DNA of 64,000 nt from assembly GCF_900129845.1 (NCBI RefSeq), contig NZ_FQXB01000006.1, forward strand, positions 1 through 64,000, in the 5' to 3' direction. The DNA is from Cognatiyoonia sediminum (GTDB lineage: Bacteria > Pseudomonadota > Alphaproteobacteria > Rhodobacterales > Rhodobacteraceae). Under the pieces are notes generated by a model. That model was not told where the DNA came from and ran no database searches. It was given only the letters and a program-made list of their open reading frames with translations. Made by a program: the position numbers and the translations under genes. The first letter of the stretch is position 1; each line of letters begins with the position of its first letter. Of this stretch, positions 16,160 to 24,781 are shown one piece after another.

Positions 16160-17043
16160 GTGGGCCCCGTTGCATAGATGCCGAGCTCATGGCGGCGGGC
16201 GTGGAATTCCTCTACCCTGTCTACAATTTCATCGCTCGCAACCGCGATTACAAACGACAGCAATGTCTCCAAAACGGCAATTGTGCTGATGGAAGAGGGG
16301 AAAAATTGCGGCGTGTTTGATGAAACGACGAACCCATGATCCGCCGCAAGAATGATCGGGCTCGCAGGACTATCCGACAAAGCAACGATTTTCACGCCCT
16401 GTTCTTTGGCCAGTTGAACAGCTTCCACAACTTCTTGCCGGTAGGGTTTGCACGTGATCGCAATCAGTACATCCCGCCCATCCGTCCACGCCAAATCGTC
16501 GATCGCAGTCGACCCGGGGCGAGGAATGGCGTGAAATTGCACCATGCCGGTTGATGCAAGATAGGTGAAATTCCGTGCGTTGGAATTGTTCACACCGACG
16601 CCCAGAGTGAAGACATTGCGCGAATTCCAAATCGCCTCAGCCGCCGCCTTCAATTGTTCTGCGTCAATGCCTGCAAACGTATCTTCAATATTCGAAAGGG
16701 CCGATTGCACCATATCAGCATAAAGCCCGCCCAGATCGCCTTTCTTGCGAATGTCTTGTAGCCACCGCGCCCGGCTTGGAAAATCGGCAGCGCCAGAGCG
16801 GATGGCATCGCGAAATGGTTCGCGAAAATCGTCATAGCCCTCGAAGCCCACTTGTCGTGCCATGCGAACTACGGTGTTGGGTTTCACCTTTGCCGCTTCT
16901 GCAATTTCCCGCACGGTTGAAACCCCCACATCACGCGGGTTTTCCAAAACGTAAGTCGCGGCCTTTTGCGCCTCTGGCGTCAGCTCTGGAAATTCAGCGG
17001 CAAGGCGTTCCAAAACTGTATATGATACATTTGTGTCATTCAT
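16156..17043 (-). CDS. MurR/RpiR-family regulator
   Basis: 295-aa regulator. Residues about 1-80 are the RpiR helix-turn-helix domain (TVREIAEAAKVKPNTVVRMARQ). Residues about 115-260 are a SIS domain (LGVGVNNSNARNF, DVLIAITCKPYRQEVVEAV, IVALSDSPASPI), which in this family binds phosphosugars or other small ligands. I start at ATG 17041-17043. It is divergent from the GcvT-flavoprotein gene at 17107 with a 63-bp spacer, and its own operon runs through the Rieske, GFA, racemase-like and sulfotransferase genes. It is the obvious candidate regulator of both directions. Confidence 0.9.
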   Translation of the reverse strand: MNDTNVSYTVLERLAAEFPELTPEAQKAATYVLENPRDVGVSTVREIAEAAKVKPNTVVRMARQVGFEGYDDFREPFRDAIRSGAADFPSRARWLQDIRKKGDLGGLYADMVQSALSNIEDTFAGIDAEQLKAAAEAIWNSRNVFTLGVGVNNSNARNFTYLASTGMVQFHAIPRPGSTAIDDLAWTDGRDVLIAITCKPYRQEVVEAVQLAKEQGVKIVALSDSPASPIILAADHGFVVSSNTPQFFPSSISTIAVLETLLSFVIAVASDEIVDRVEEFHARRHELGIYATGPT

Positions 17044-17068
17044 GATTGACGATGGTATATTTGTCCGA
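17023..17068. promoter_or_regulatory. Candidate RpiR operator pair and promoter of the 17107 operon
   Basis: TGATACATTTGTGTCA (17023-17038) is an inverted repeat with 6 of 7 arm positions matching. A related element, TGGTATATTTGTCCGA (17053-17068), lies exactly 30 bp on and agrees with it at 11 of 16 positions. A -35-like TTGACG at 17046-17051 places the second element in the promoter spacer for the plus-strand operon. The first element overlaps the first codons of the regulator gene. Confidence 0.4.
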
Positions 17069-17106
17069 TTAGCGTGTCGAGAGTTTTTTGACCCAAGAGG
17101 CCTCCC

Positions 17107-19557
17107 ATGTCCGATTCTCAACTTCCTGCTTATGCCCGCGTCGTGATCGTCGGCGGCGGAGTGATGGGGGTGGGTCTTGCCTACCATCTCGCTCACGAAG
17201 GCTGGACCGACGTTGTCTTGCTGGAAAAAGCTGAATTGACCAGCGGCAGCACATGGCACGCGGCGGGGCAGATCACCCATTCAACATCCAGCTTCGGCTT
17301 GGGCAAATGCGTGGATTACAACATCGGCCTTTATTCCGGCGGGTTGGAGAGAGAGACGGGTCAACCCGTAACGTGGCACGGCTGCGGCTCGTTCCGTCTG
17401 GCCTATGATCAAGACGAAATGGATTGGCTGCGGCATACGCTTTCGGTCGGGACCGCGCTAGGTTTCAACATAGAACTGGTCAAGCCGGACCGCATCGCAG
17501 AGCTGCATCCCTTCTATAACCTCGACGGAGTCATCGGGGCCTTGCACACGCCCGACGACGGGCACGTGGATCCGACCAATGTGACCATGGCCATGGCCGC
17601 CGGCGCTCGGCAACTGGGCGTTAAGATCGTGCGCCGCTGCCGCGCGACAAACATCACTCAAGCCGACACCGGCGAATGGATTGTGGAAAGCGAAAAGGGC
17701 ACCATCCGATGTGAGCATGTCGTGAATGCAGGCGGCACCTATGCGCGCCAGATGGGCGAATGGTCTGGCTTGCAACTGCCTATGACGTCGATGACGCACC
17801 ACTATTTCGTTACAGAAAATGTGCCGGAGTTTGAAAACCTCGACACCGAATTGCCCGTGATCCGCGATGACAAAAAGGTCTCGGGCTACATCCGCATGGA
17901 ACAAAAACGGGGGCTCATTGGCATCTACGAGAAATCGAACCCAAACACCGTTTGGGAAGATCACTGTCCATGGGAGGCAGAGAACGAGCTCTTCGATCCC
18001 GACTACGACCGCGTCATGCCGTGGCTCGAAGAGAGCCTCAACCGGATGCCGATCTTCTCCGAACTTGGCATAACCCGCGAGGTCCACGGTGCAATCAGTC
18101 ACCCACCAGATGGCAACCCGCTGATTGGCCCCGCACCTGGTGTTCGGAACTATTGGTGCTGCTGCGGTACACAAATCGGCATCGGTTGGGGTCCGGGGCT
18201 GAGCCGCGAATTGGCGCGCTGGATGGTGCATGGGGCGGCTGACATCTCGATGCGCGAATTTGATCCGCGCAGGTTTGGTGATTACGCCTCGAAAGACTGG
18301 CAGGTCATCAAAGCCAAGGAAGATTACTGCCTCCGCCACGAAATTCCCTTCCCGCATTTCAACCGCCTCGCCGGTCGTCCTGTCAAACCGGGTGCCCTCT
18401 ATGAAACGCTGAAAGCAAAAGGCGCGGTCTATGAAGAAATCTATGGCCACGAACGACCCCGCTGGTTCGCGCCAGAGGGGATGGAGGCGAAAGACATCTA
18501 CGGCTTTGGTCGCACAGAATTGCATGATGTCATCGCCGCAGAATGTCGGGCCGTGCGCGAACGGGTCGGCATCATGGACGTGACCGCCTTTACAAAGATC
18601 CTTGTAAGCGGCGCTGATGCCGAAAGCTTCCTCGACGGCCTCGTCGCCAATCGCCTACCGCAAAAGGTGGGCGGCATTGCTCTGACACACATGCTCAATG
18701 AACGAGGCCGGATAGAATTGGAAACAACAGTTGTTCGGATGGAAGACGGGGAGGACGGATTTTACCTCGTCTGTGCGGCCTTCTTTGAGCAGCGACTGCT
18801 CGATCATCTGACGAAACATCTAACGGACGAAAACGTTCAGGTCACAAACCTATCGTCCTCATGGTCAGCCTTGTCCCTCAACGGGCCAAAGTCGCGCGAT
18901 GTATTGGCAAGCTGTACCGCCGCACCGCTCGACAATGCCAACTTTAAGTGGCTGACAGCGCAAAAGATCGCCATCGCTGGGCAATCCGCTTGGGCCTTCC
19001 GCATGTCCTATGCGGGCGAACTCGGTTGGGAAATCCACTTGCCGAACGACAGCTGCCAAGCCGTCTACGATGCACTTTGGTCCGCGGGCGAGCCTCATGG
19101 CATCGCCGATTATGGCTCCTTCGCGATGAACATCTTGCGGATGGAAAAGGGGTTCAAAGGGGCAGGGGAATTGACTAATGAGGTTACCTTACCAGAAGCC
19201 GACGTCATGCGATTCGTGAAAACAGACAAGTCGTTCCTCGGCAAAGACGCCTCGCTGGCCAATGACGACGAAATGCTTTGGGTCTGCGCCTACCTTGAAG
19301 TCGAGCCAAACGAGTCAGAAGACGGCAACGGCGGCGAAGCGGTTCTGTGGAACGGCGACGTCGTCGGCTCCACGGCTTCCATCGTCTACGGCCACAGCGT
19401 CGGCAAAATACTGGCCTTCGCCTACATCAAACCCGCCACCGCTGAACCGGGCACAAAGCTCGAAGTTGTCATTGCAGGGGAAAAGCGTGTCGCAAAAGTG
19501 CTAGGCGAACCAGCCTACGATCCGCAAAGCTTGCGGCCAAGAACCGACGCTGCATAG
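17107..19557 (+). CDS. GcvT-fused FAD-dependent demethylating dehydrogenase 1
   Basis: 816-aa dimethylglycine/sarcosine dehydrogenase-type flavoprotein. The N-terminal Rossmann motif is VVIVGGGVMGVGLAYHLA. H51 in STWHAAGQ is the position of the covalent FAD-histidine in dimethylglycine dehydrogenase. The FAD/DAO domain runs to about residue 390, a linker domain to about 440, and the C-terminal half is a GcvT-like tetrahydrofolate domain (GELGWEIHLPND; NGDVVGSTASIVYGHSVGKILAFAYI). Expected role: oxidise an N-methyl amine and pass the C1 unit to tetrahydrofolate. It leads the plus-strand operon with dddQ. The exact substrate is not readable. Confidence 0.88.
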   Translation: MSDSQLPAYARVVIVGGGVMGVGLAYHLAHEGWTDVVLLEKAELTSGSTWHAAGQITHSTSSFGLGKCVDYNIGLYSGGLERETGQPVTWHGCGSFRLAYDQDEMDWLRHTLSVGTALGFNIELVKPDRIAELHPFYNLDGVIGALHTPDDGHVDPTNVTMAMAAGARQLGVKIVRRCRATNITQADTGEWIVESEKGTIRCEHVVNAGGTYARQMGEWSGLQLPMTSMTHHYFVTENVPEFENLDTELPVIRDDKKVSGYIRMEQKRGLIGIYEKSNPNTVWEDHCPWEAENELFDPDYDRVMPWLEESLNRMPIFSELGITREVHGAISHPPDGNPLIGPAPGVRNYWCCCGTQIGIGWGPGLSRELARWMVHGAADISMREFDPRRFGDYASKDWQVIKAKEDYCLRHEIPFPHFNRLAGRPVKPGALYETLKAKGAVYEEIYGHERPRWFAPEGMEAKDIYGFGRTELHDVIAAECRAVRERVGIMDVTAFTKILVSGADAESFLDGLVANRLPQKVGGIALTHMLNERGRIELETTVVRMEDGEDGFYLVCAAFFEQRLLDHLTKHLTDENVQVTNLSSSWSALSLNGPKSRDVLASCTAAPLDNANFKWLTAQKIAIAGQSAWAFRMSYAGELGWEIHLPNDSCQAVYDALWSAGEPHGIADYGSFAMNILRMEKGFKGAGELTNEVTLPEADVMRFVKTDKSFLGKDASLANDDEMLWVCAYLEVEPNESEDGNGGEAVLWNGDVVGSTASIVYGHSVGKILAFAYIKPATAEPGTKLEVVIAGEKRVAKVLGEPAYDPQSLRPRTDAA

Positions 19558-19569
19558 GAGACCAAAACG

Positions 19570-20664
19570 ATGACGCTTCCCGACACAATGCGCGCGGTGG
19601 TTCTTATGGGGCACGGCGATTTGGATCAACTCGCCTATCGCACCGATTGGCCCCGCCCAGAGCCATCTGCCGATCAGGTGCTGATCAAGGTCGAGGCCTG
19701 CGGCATGAACAACACCGACATCAACACCCGCTCCGGCTGGTACTCAAAGACCGTAAGTGAAGCCACTACTGGCGGCGGTTATGAGGAAGTCGACGAAGAT
19801 GACCCAACATGGGGCGGCGCGCCGATCTCATTGCCACGTATCCAAGGCGCCGATGTGGTGGGTACGGTCGTAGCCGTCGGTGCAAACGCAGATGCCTCGC
19901 TTGTCGGAAAACGCGTCATGACAGACAACTGGCTCCGAGATTGGGATGATCCTCTAAACAAGGACAAAACCGGATACTTCGGGTCCGAAGCAGACGGCGG
20001 CTATGCGGAATACACCGTCATCGACCATCGCAATGTGCAGGCCGTCAACAGCGACATGAGCTCGGTCGAACTCGCGACCTTCTCATGTTCTTACACCACC
20101 GCTGAAGGAATGCTGTCGCGTGCCAATGTTGCCGATGGTGATACTGTCCTCATAACCGGTGCTTCCGGCGGCGTCGGTTCTGCCTTGATCCAACTGGCAA
20201 AGCGGCGCGGGGCGAAAGTTGTCGCCATGTCCTCCGAAAGCAAACACGCACAACTGGCCGAGTTGAACCCGGATGTCCTCCTTCCGCGCAACGTCGACGA
20301 TCTGGCCGCCGAGCTAAAGAAAACCACAGGGCATGACAAAGTCACTGTCGTTGCTGATGTCGTTGGCGGTGGCGCATTCGGCAGCTTGCTTGACGTGCTC
20401 GAGCGCGGTGGTCGCTACACGTGTTCCGGCGCCATCGCTGGGCCGATCGTCGATTTTGATTTGCGGACCTTCTACCTAAAAGACATCACCATGACCGGCT
20501 CAACCGTCGTGCTCCCGCACATCTTCGAAGACCTCGTGCGCTACATCGAAGCGGGGGACCTAAGGGCCCTGGTTGCCGAAACGGTCCCATTGGCTGATTT
20601 CCATGCGGGCCAAGTGGCTTTTGTCAAAAAATCCCACATTGGGAACTTTGTCGTCGTGCCATGA
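19570..20664 (+). CDS. MDR-family (zinc-type/quinone-type) alcohol dehydrogenase
   Basis: 364-aa medium-chain dehydrogenase/reductase. The NAD(P) Rossmann motif is VLITGASGGVGSALIQLAKRRGA. The N-terminal catalytic domain has ACGMNNTDIN but no GHE zinc motif (PRIQGADVVG instead), and it carries an extra acidic loop around residues 55-80. It is therefore closer to the quinone-reductase branch. It is not the acryloyl-CoA reductase AcuI as I know it: its length and N-terminus differ. Its stop overlaps the dddQ start by 4 bp, which suggests a role in the same pathway. Confidence 0.8.
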   Translation: MTLPDTMRAVVLMGHGDLDQLAYRTDWPRPEPSADQVLIKVEACGMNNTDINTRSGWYSKTVSEATTGGGYEEVDEDDPTWGGAPISLPRIQGADVVGTVVAVGANADASLVGKRVMTDNWLRDWDDPLNKDKTGYFGSEADGGYAEYTVIDHRNVQAVNSDMSSVELATFSCSYTTAEGMLSRANVADGDTVLITGASGGVGSALIQLAKRRGAKVVAMSSESKHAQLAELNPDVLLPRNVDDLAAELKKTTGHDKVTVVADVVGGGAFGSLLDVLERGGRYTCSGAIAGPIVDFDLRTFYLKDITMTGSTVVLPHIFEDLVRYIEAGDLRALVAETVPLADFHAGQVAFVKKSHIGNFVVVP

Positions 20665-21257
20665 CCGCGTCATTGGACATATTGCGCCGAGAGGTCGAAG
20701 CTCTGCATCGTTCACATGCAGAACTGGCGGCATTCTGCCCGTGGCCCGATGACGTTCGGCCTCAACCCCTAAAACCGTTTCACATTCCGGCCGCCGATCT
20801 GATGACCGCGGAAACAGGCTTTGGCGCAACACCCTATCAACGCCTGTGCGATGCTTTGATCGACGTAAGCGACCAGATGCAGTGGCGCGAAACCTACAAA
20901 GGCTCCAACATCGATCCCGATTTTATGGCGCGGTTCGCCTGCTACGAAATCGTCGGCCGCGACGCGCCATTTGCAAGCCAAGCCATGCGCAGCTTTGTCG
21001 TCTATCAACCGACGCATCTGCACTACCCTTGGCATCATCATCCAGCAGAAGAACTCTACGTCGTTCTCGCAGGTGAAGCCGAATTTCATCTCGAAGGCAC
21101 GCCTTCCAGAACGCTCAAACCGGGCGATAGCGCCTTTCATCCCAGCGCGACACCGCACGCCCTTACGTCCCATGACCACCCTGTCATGGCCTACGTCGTC
21201 TGGCACGATTGCTTTGACACGGCGCCCGTTTGGACCCATCCGGAGAACCCAACATGA
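20661..21257 (+). CDS. dddQ: DMSP lyase DddQ (cupin)
   Basis: 198-aa cupin protein. It should cleave dimethylsulfoniopropionate to dimethyl sulfide and acrylate. The metal-binding cupin motif reads HYPWHHHPAEELYVVLAGEAEF (H125, H127, E131 and Y133 as candidate ligands or catalytic residues). The second motif is GDSAFHPSATPHAL (H160/H166), followed by DHPVMAYVVWH. The HHHPAEE core, the PHA histidine and the length of about 195 aa are those of characterised roseobacter DddQ proteins. Both ends overlap neighbouring genes by 4 bp. A non-DMSP cupin role is possible but less likely. Confidence 0.85.
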   Translation: MTASLDILRREVEALHRSHAELAAFCPWPDDVRPQPLKPFHIPAADLMTAETGFGATPYQRLCDALIDVSDQMQWRETYKGSNIDPDFMARFACYEIVGRDAPFASQAMRSFVVYQPTHLHYPWHHHPAEELYVVLAGEAEFHLEGTPSRTLKPGDSAFHPSATPHALTSHDHPVMAYVVWHDCFDTAPVWTHPENPT

Positions 21258-22360
21258 AGATCACCGCCATCACCGTCTTTCAGGTCGATCTACCGCTGGA
21301 GTTTCCATATTGGCTCTCCGGTGGACGCCTGAAGTTCGAAATGCTCGACGCGACCTTCGTTCGGATCGACACCAACGCGGGGCTGACCGGCTGGGGCGAG
21401 GGGACGCCGTGGGGCCATACTTACGTGCCCGCCCATGGCCCTGGCATCCGTGCCGGCATCGAAACCATGGCGCCTTTCATTCTCGGTCTCGACCCCCGCC
21501 GCGTCCTCGATGTCGAACGCGCAATGGATTTGGCCTTGCCGGGCCACCTTTATGCAAAATCACCGATCGACATGGCCTGTTGGGACATCGCCGGCCAAGC
21601 CGCGAACCTCCCCGTCGCTGACCTCATGGGCGGCGGCGCTCGCACACCTCGACCTATCGCCTCGTCCGTCGGGGCAAAGACCATCGACGAAACTCGCGCG
21701 GTCATCGACCGATACCGCCAGCGCGGTTACATCGCCCATTCGGTCAAGATCGGTGGCGATGTCGAACGCGATATCGCCCGCATCAAAGACGTTGAAAGCC
21801 TGCGCCAGCCCGACGACATCATCCTCTACGACGTCAACCGCGGCTGGACACGTCAACAAGCCCTGCGGGTTATGAGCGCGGTTGAAGAACTCAACGTGAT
21901 GATCGAACAACCCTGCGAAAGCTTAGATGACATCGCAGCGATCAGCAACAAACATGCAACACCCGTGTCGGTGGATGAATCGCTCGTAACCCTGCAAGAC
22001 GCCGCCCGCATCGCCCGCGATGGACTGGCAGAAGTGTTCGGGATCAAGCTCAACCGCGTCGGCGGCCTGACCAAAGCCGCCCGCATGCGCGACATCGCTT
22101 TGGCCCACGGTATTGACATGTTCGTCATGGCGACAGGTGGATCTGTCCTTGCCGATACTGAGGCGCTGCACCTTGCCGCAACAATCCCCGATGCAAACTG
22201 CCACGCAGTTTGGGCCTGCCAGGATATGCTGACCATCGACATCGCCGATGGCCGCGGCCCCCGTAACATCGATGGCCATCTCCACCTGCCGGAAGAGCCT
22301 GGACTTGGCGTCCATCCCGATGAAAACATGCTGGGCGATCCCGTAGGAGTATACAGATGA
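21254..22360 (+). CDS. Enolase-superfamily (mandelate racemase/MLE) enzyme A
   Basis: 368 aa from ATG 21254, which overlaps the dddQ stop; a longer frame from 21230 is not needed. Active-site pattern of the MLE/MR group: K165 (HSVKIGGD), metal ligands D193 (LYDVN), E218 (MIEQPC) and D241 (SVDES), and the second base K265 (GIKLNRVGG). KSPIDMACWDI matches relatives such as cis-3-hydroxyproline dehydratase and betaine epimerases. Expected chemistry: abstraction of the alpha-proton of a carboxylate, then epimerisation or dehydration. The substrate is uncertain; a hydroxyproline- or betaine-type acid fits the context. Confidence 0.85.
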   Translation: MKITAITVFQVDLPLEFPYWLSGGRLKFEMLDATFVRIDTNAGLTGWGEGTPWGHTYVPAHGPGIRAGIETMAPFILGLDPRRVLDVERAMDLALPGHLYAKSPIDMACWDIAGQAANLPVADLMGGGARTPRPIASSVGAKTIDETRAVIDRYRQRGYIAHSVKIGGDVERDIARIKDVESLRQPDDIILYDVNRGWTRQQALRVMSAVEELNVMIEQPCESLDDIAAISNKHATPVSVDESLVTLQDAARIARDGLAEVFGIKLNRVGGLTKAARMRDIALAHGIDMFVMATGGSVLADTEALHLAATIPDANCHAVWACQDMLTIDIADGRGPRNIDGHLHLPEEPGLGVHPDENMLGDPVGVYR

Positions 22361-23460
22361 AGATCACCAATCTGACCCTCTGGTCCGTCGACCTAACCAG
22401 CTATGAGACCTATTACATGGCCGAGGGCAAAACCTGCGATACGGTCGAAAGTCACATCCTCTGCCTTGAAACTGATACGGGTCTAAAGGGGTGGGGGGAG
22501 GTCTGCCCAATCCCACACTATTTGCCTGCATTTGCGAAAGGCGTGCCCACCGCTGTTGCCGAATTGGCCGAAATCCTGATCGGGCAAGAGGTCGGCGGCC
22601 CAGATGCGATCATGCGCCGTCTGGATGCCCATCTGATCGGCCACGACTACGCCAAGTCCATCGTAGACATCGCGCTCTGGGATCTTTTTGGCAAAATGAC
22701 AGGCCTTCCGGTCTATGACCTCCTCGGCGGACGCACCCGCAAAGATATGCCGCTCTATCATTCCATCACCTGCATCGCGCCGGATGACATGGCCCGCATC
22801 GCAACCGAAGCCTACGCGACGGGTATCCGACAATTCCAAGTCAAACTCGGCGCAGACGCCGATTGGGACGCCGACGCCGAGCGTTTGATCAAAGTCCGCG
22901 AAGCTGTCGGCAAAGGCCCCTTGGTCTATGGCGATTGGAACTGTGGGGCCACCAAACTCCACGCGACCCGTACGGGACGCGCGGTCGCCCATCTCGACAT
23001 CATGCTCGAACAGCCATGCGCGACTTTGGAGGACTGCGCCGCGGTTAGGCAGGCCACTGGTCTTCCAATGAAAATCGACGAAAACGCCTTTGACCAAGCG
23101 AGCCTTCTCAAAGCCCACCAACTCGGATGCCTTGATGCGGTCGCACTCAAACTCTCCAAGTTTGGTGGCCTCTCCGCCATGCGTCGCGCCCGCGACCTGA
23201 CCGCCCACCTTGGCGCGGTCATCTGTGCCGAATGCACATGGGGGTCTGACGTGGTCACCGCAGCCTCCCTCCACTTCGCAGCCAGCACACCTCAAGGTTC
23301 TCTCCTCAACACATGCGACCTGTCCAACTACGTCGGCCCCCGCGTCGCGCCCGACTGCCCAACCCGCTCAAACGGTCGCATCGCCCCGCCCGAAGGCCCC
23401 GGCCTTGGCGCCACACCCGATATGTCTGTCTTGGGCGACCCCGTCCTAGACCTGTCCTAG
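22357..23460 (+). CDS. Enolase-superfamily (mandelate racemase/MLE) enzyme B
   Basis: 367 aa, overlapping enzyme A by 4 bp. Catalytic residues fall at the same numbers as in A: K163 (QVKLG), D193 (GDWNC), E218 (MLEQPC), D241 (KIDENA) and K265 (ALKLSKFGG). GHDYAKSIVDIALWDL and the overall length resemble the 4-hydroxyproline betaine 2-epimerase HpbD of a related marine bacterium (GHNYAKAAID, K163/K265), so a racemase or epimerase of N-methylated amino acids is a reasonable hypothesis. A and B differ widely in the capping domain (WLSGGRLKF in A, YYMAEGKTC in B), so they probably act on different substrates. Confidence 0.85.
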   Translation: MKITNLTLWSVDLTSYETYYMAEGKTCDTVESHILCLETDTGLKGWGEVCPIPHYLPAFAKGVPTAVAELAEILIGQEVGGPDAIMRRLDAHLIGHDYAKSIVDIALWDLFGKMTGLPVYDLLGGRTRKDMPLYHSITCIAPDDMARIATEAYATGIRQFQVKLGADADWDADAERLIKVREAVGKGPLVYGDWNCGATKLHATRTGRAVAHLDIMLEQPCATLEDCAAVRQATGLPMKIDENAFDQASLLKAHQLGCLDAVALKLSKFGGLSAMRRARDLTAHLGAVICAECTWGSDVVTAASLHFAASTPQGSLLNTCDLSNYVGPRVAPDCPTRSNGRIAPPEGPGLGATPDMSVLGDPVLDLS

Positions 23461-23502
23461 CTCTTTCATCTTGGCCCAAAAACTCCCGCCGGAGGCTCCC
23501 AC

Positions 23503-24774
23503 ATGAACAAACTACATTCCCAATCGGATTGGATCGCCCGCGCCCAAAAAGTCCTCCCCGCCGCAGGCTTTGGAAACTTCGACCCGGGAATCATCATCTC
23601 TCATGGCGAAGGCAGCCGCGTCTGGGATGAAAATGGCGATGAATATGTCGACTACCTGATCGGCTCCGGCCCGATGCTCTTGGGCCATGGCCATCCCGAG
23701 GTGATCGAGGCCGTCTTGGAACAATTGCCAAAAGGCATGACCTTTTTCGCCAACAACGCCAAAGGCATCGAACTGGCTGAGGCGATTTGCGATGCCGTGC
23801 CCTGCTGCGAACAAGTGCGCTTCCTCACCGCAGGGGGCGAAGCGGATATGTATGCCATGCGCCTTGCCCGTGCCTTCACCGGCAAGCCGAAAATCCTGAA
23901 ATTCGAGGGCGGCTACCATGGGATGAGCGCCGAGGCACAAATGAGCCTTGCCCCCTCAGTCCAAGTCAATTTCCCCAAAGCCGTGCCTGACAGCGCGGGC
24001 ATTCCGCAGGACGTTGCGGACAATATGCTCATTGCCCCCTTCAACGATCTGGCCGCCGTCGAGTCGCTTCTGTCCGAACACCAAGATGTCGCCGCGATTA
24101 TTGTAGAACCACTGCAAAGGATTATCCCACCGCAGTCGGGCTACCTCCAAGGTCTGCGTGACCTTTGCACCAAACACTCCGTTCTTTTGATCTTTGATGA
24201 GGTCGTCACCGGCTTCCGCTTGGAGTATGGCGGCGCGCAAGAACGCTATGGCGTCACACCGGACCTCTGCGCGCTGGGCAAAATTATCGGCGGCGGTTTC
24301 CCTTTAGCAGCCGTCGGCGGCAAAGAAGAGATCATGCGCCATTTTGATAAATCAGAGGTCGGCGCGGATCTCTGGCTGATGCAGCTCGGAACGCTCGCGG
24401 GCAATCCAATCGCGTCTGTTGCTGGATTGAAAACCATGGAAATCCTACGACGCGAAGGGGCCTACGAGACCTTGAAGCAATACGGTGCGCGTCTGCAGAA
24501 AATGCAATCTGACGCGTTGGCCAAGTCTGGAATCCCGCACAAAATCTGCGGCGATGAAACCTTGTTCGATCTCTATTTCACCTCCAATGAACCGCTCGAT
24601 TACCGGAGCGCTAAACACGACGATCCATCCGTCAACACCCGCTACAACGACGTTCTGCGCCAAAACGGTGTCTTCAAATCACCCGGCAAACTCTATCCGT
24701 CACTCGCCTTGACCGAAGCGGACTTTGAACTGACCGAAGCCGCCGTTGCCAAGGCGGTCGCCGCCATCGCATAA
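23503..24774 (+). CDS. Class III PLP aminotransferase (GSA-aminomutase-like)
   Basis: 423-aa PLP enzyme. The PLP-contacting Asp is D232 in LIFDEVVTGFR and the Schiff-base lysine is K260 in CALGKIIGGGFPLAAVGG. The N-terminal GFGNFDPGIIISHGEGSRVWD is close to glutamate-1-semialdehyde aminomutase, but a housekeeping HemL would not be expected inside a catabolic operon. It is preceded by GGAGG at a good distance from ATG 23503. It lies 42 bp after enzyme B, so it is in the same unit. It may transaminate an amino or aldehyde acid produced by the preceding enzymes. Confidence 0.85.
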   Translation: MNKLHSQSDWIARAQKVLPAAGFGNFDPGIIISHGEGSRVWDENGDEYVDYLIGSGPMLLGHGHPEVIEAVLEQLPKGMTFFANNAKGIELAEAICDAVPCCEQVRFLTAGGEADMYAMRLARAFTGKPKILKFEGGYHGMSAEAQMSLAPSVQVNFPKAVPDSAGIPQDVADNMLIAPFNDLAAVESLLSEHQDVAAIIVEPLQRIIPPQSGYLQGLRDLCTKHSVLLIFDEVVTGFRLEYGGAQERYGVTPDLCALGKIIGGGFPLAAVGGKEEIMRHFDKSEVGADLWLMQLGTLAGNPIASVAGLKTMEILRREGAYETLKQYGARLQKMQSDALAKSGIPHKICGDETLFDLYFTSNEPLDYRSAKHDDPSVNTRYNDVLRQNGVFKSPGKLYPSLALTEADFELTEAAVAKAVAAIA

Positions 24775-24781
24775 AGCGGCC

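Noticed and set aside
17458-18525. 355-aa open frame opposite GcvT flavoprotein 1
   Set aside because: Same reason: no recognisable protein features and complete overlap with a conserved gene.
19570-20664. AcuI acryloyl-CoA reductase next to dddQ
   Set aside because: It belongs to the same MDR superfamily, but the N-terminal sequence, the acidic loop and the 364-aa length do not fit AcuI (about 330 aa) as I know it.
22483-23295. 270-aa open frame opposite enolase-superfamily enzyme B
   Set aside because: Antisense of a gene with all catalytic residues in place; high GC third positions create long open antisense frames in this window.
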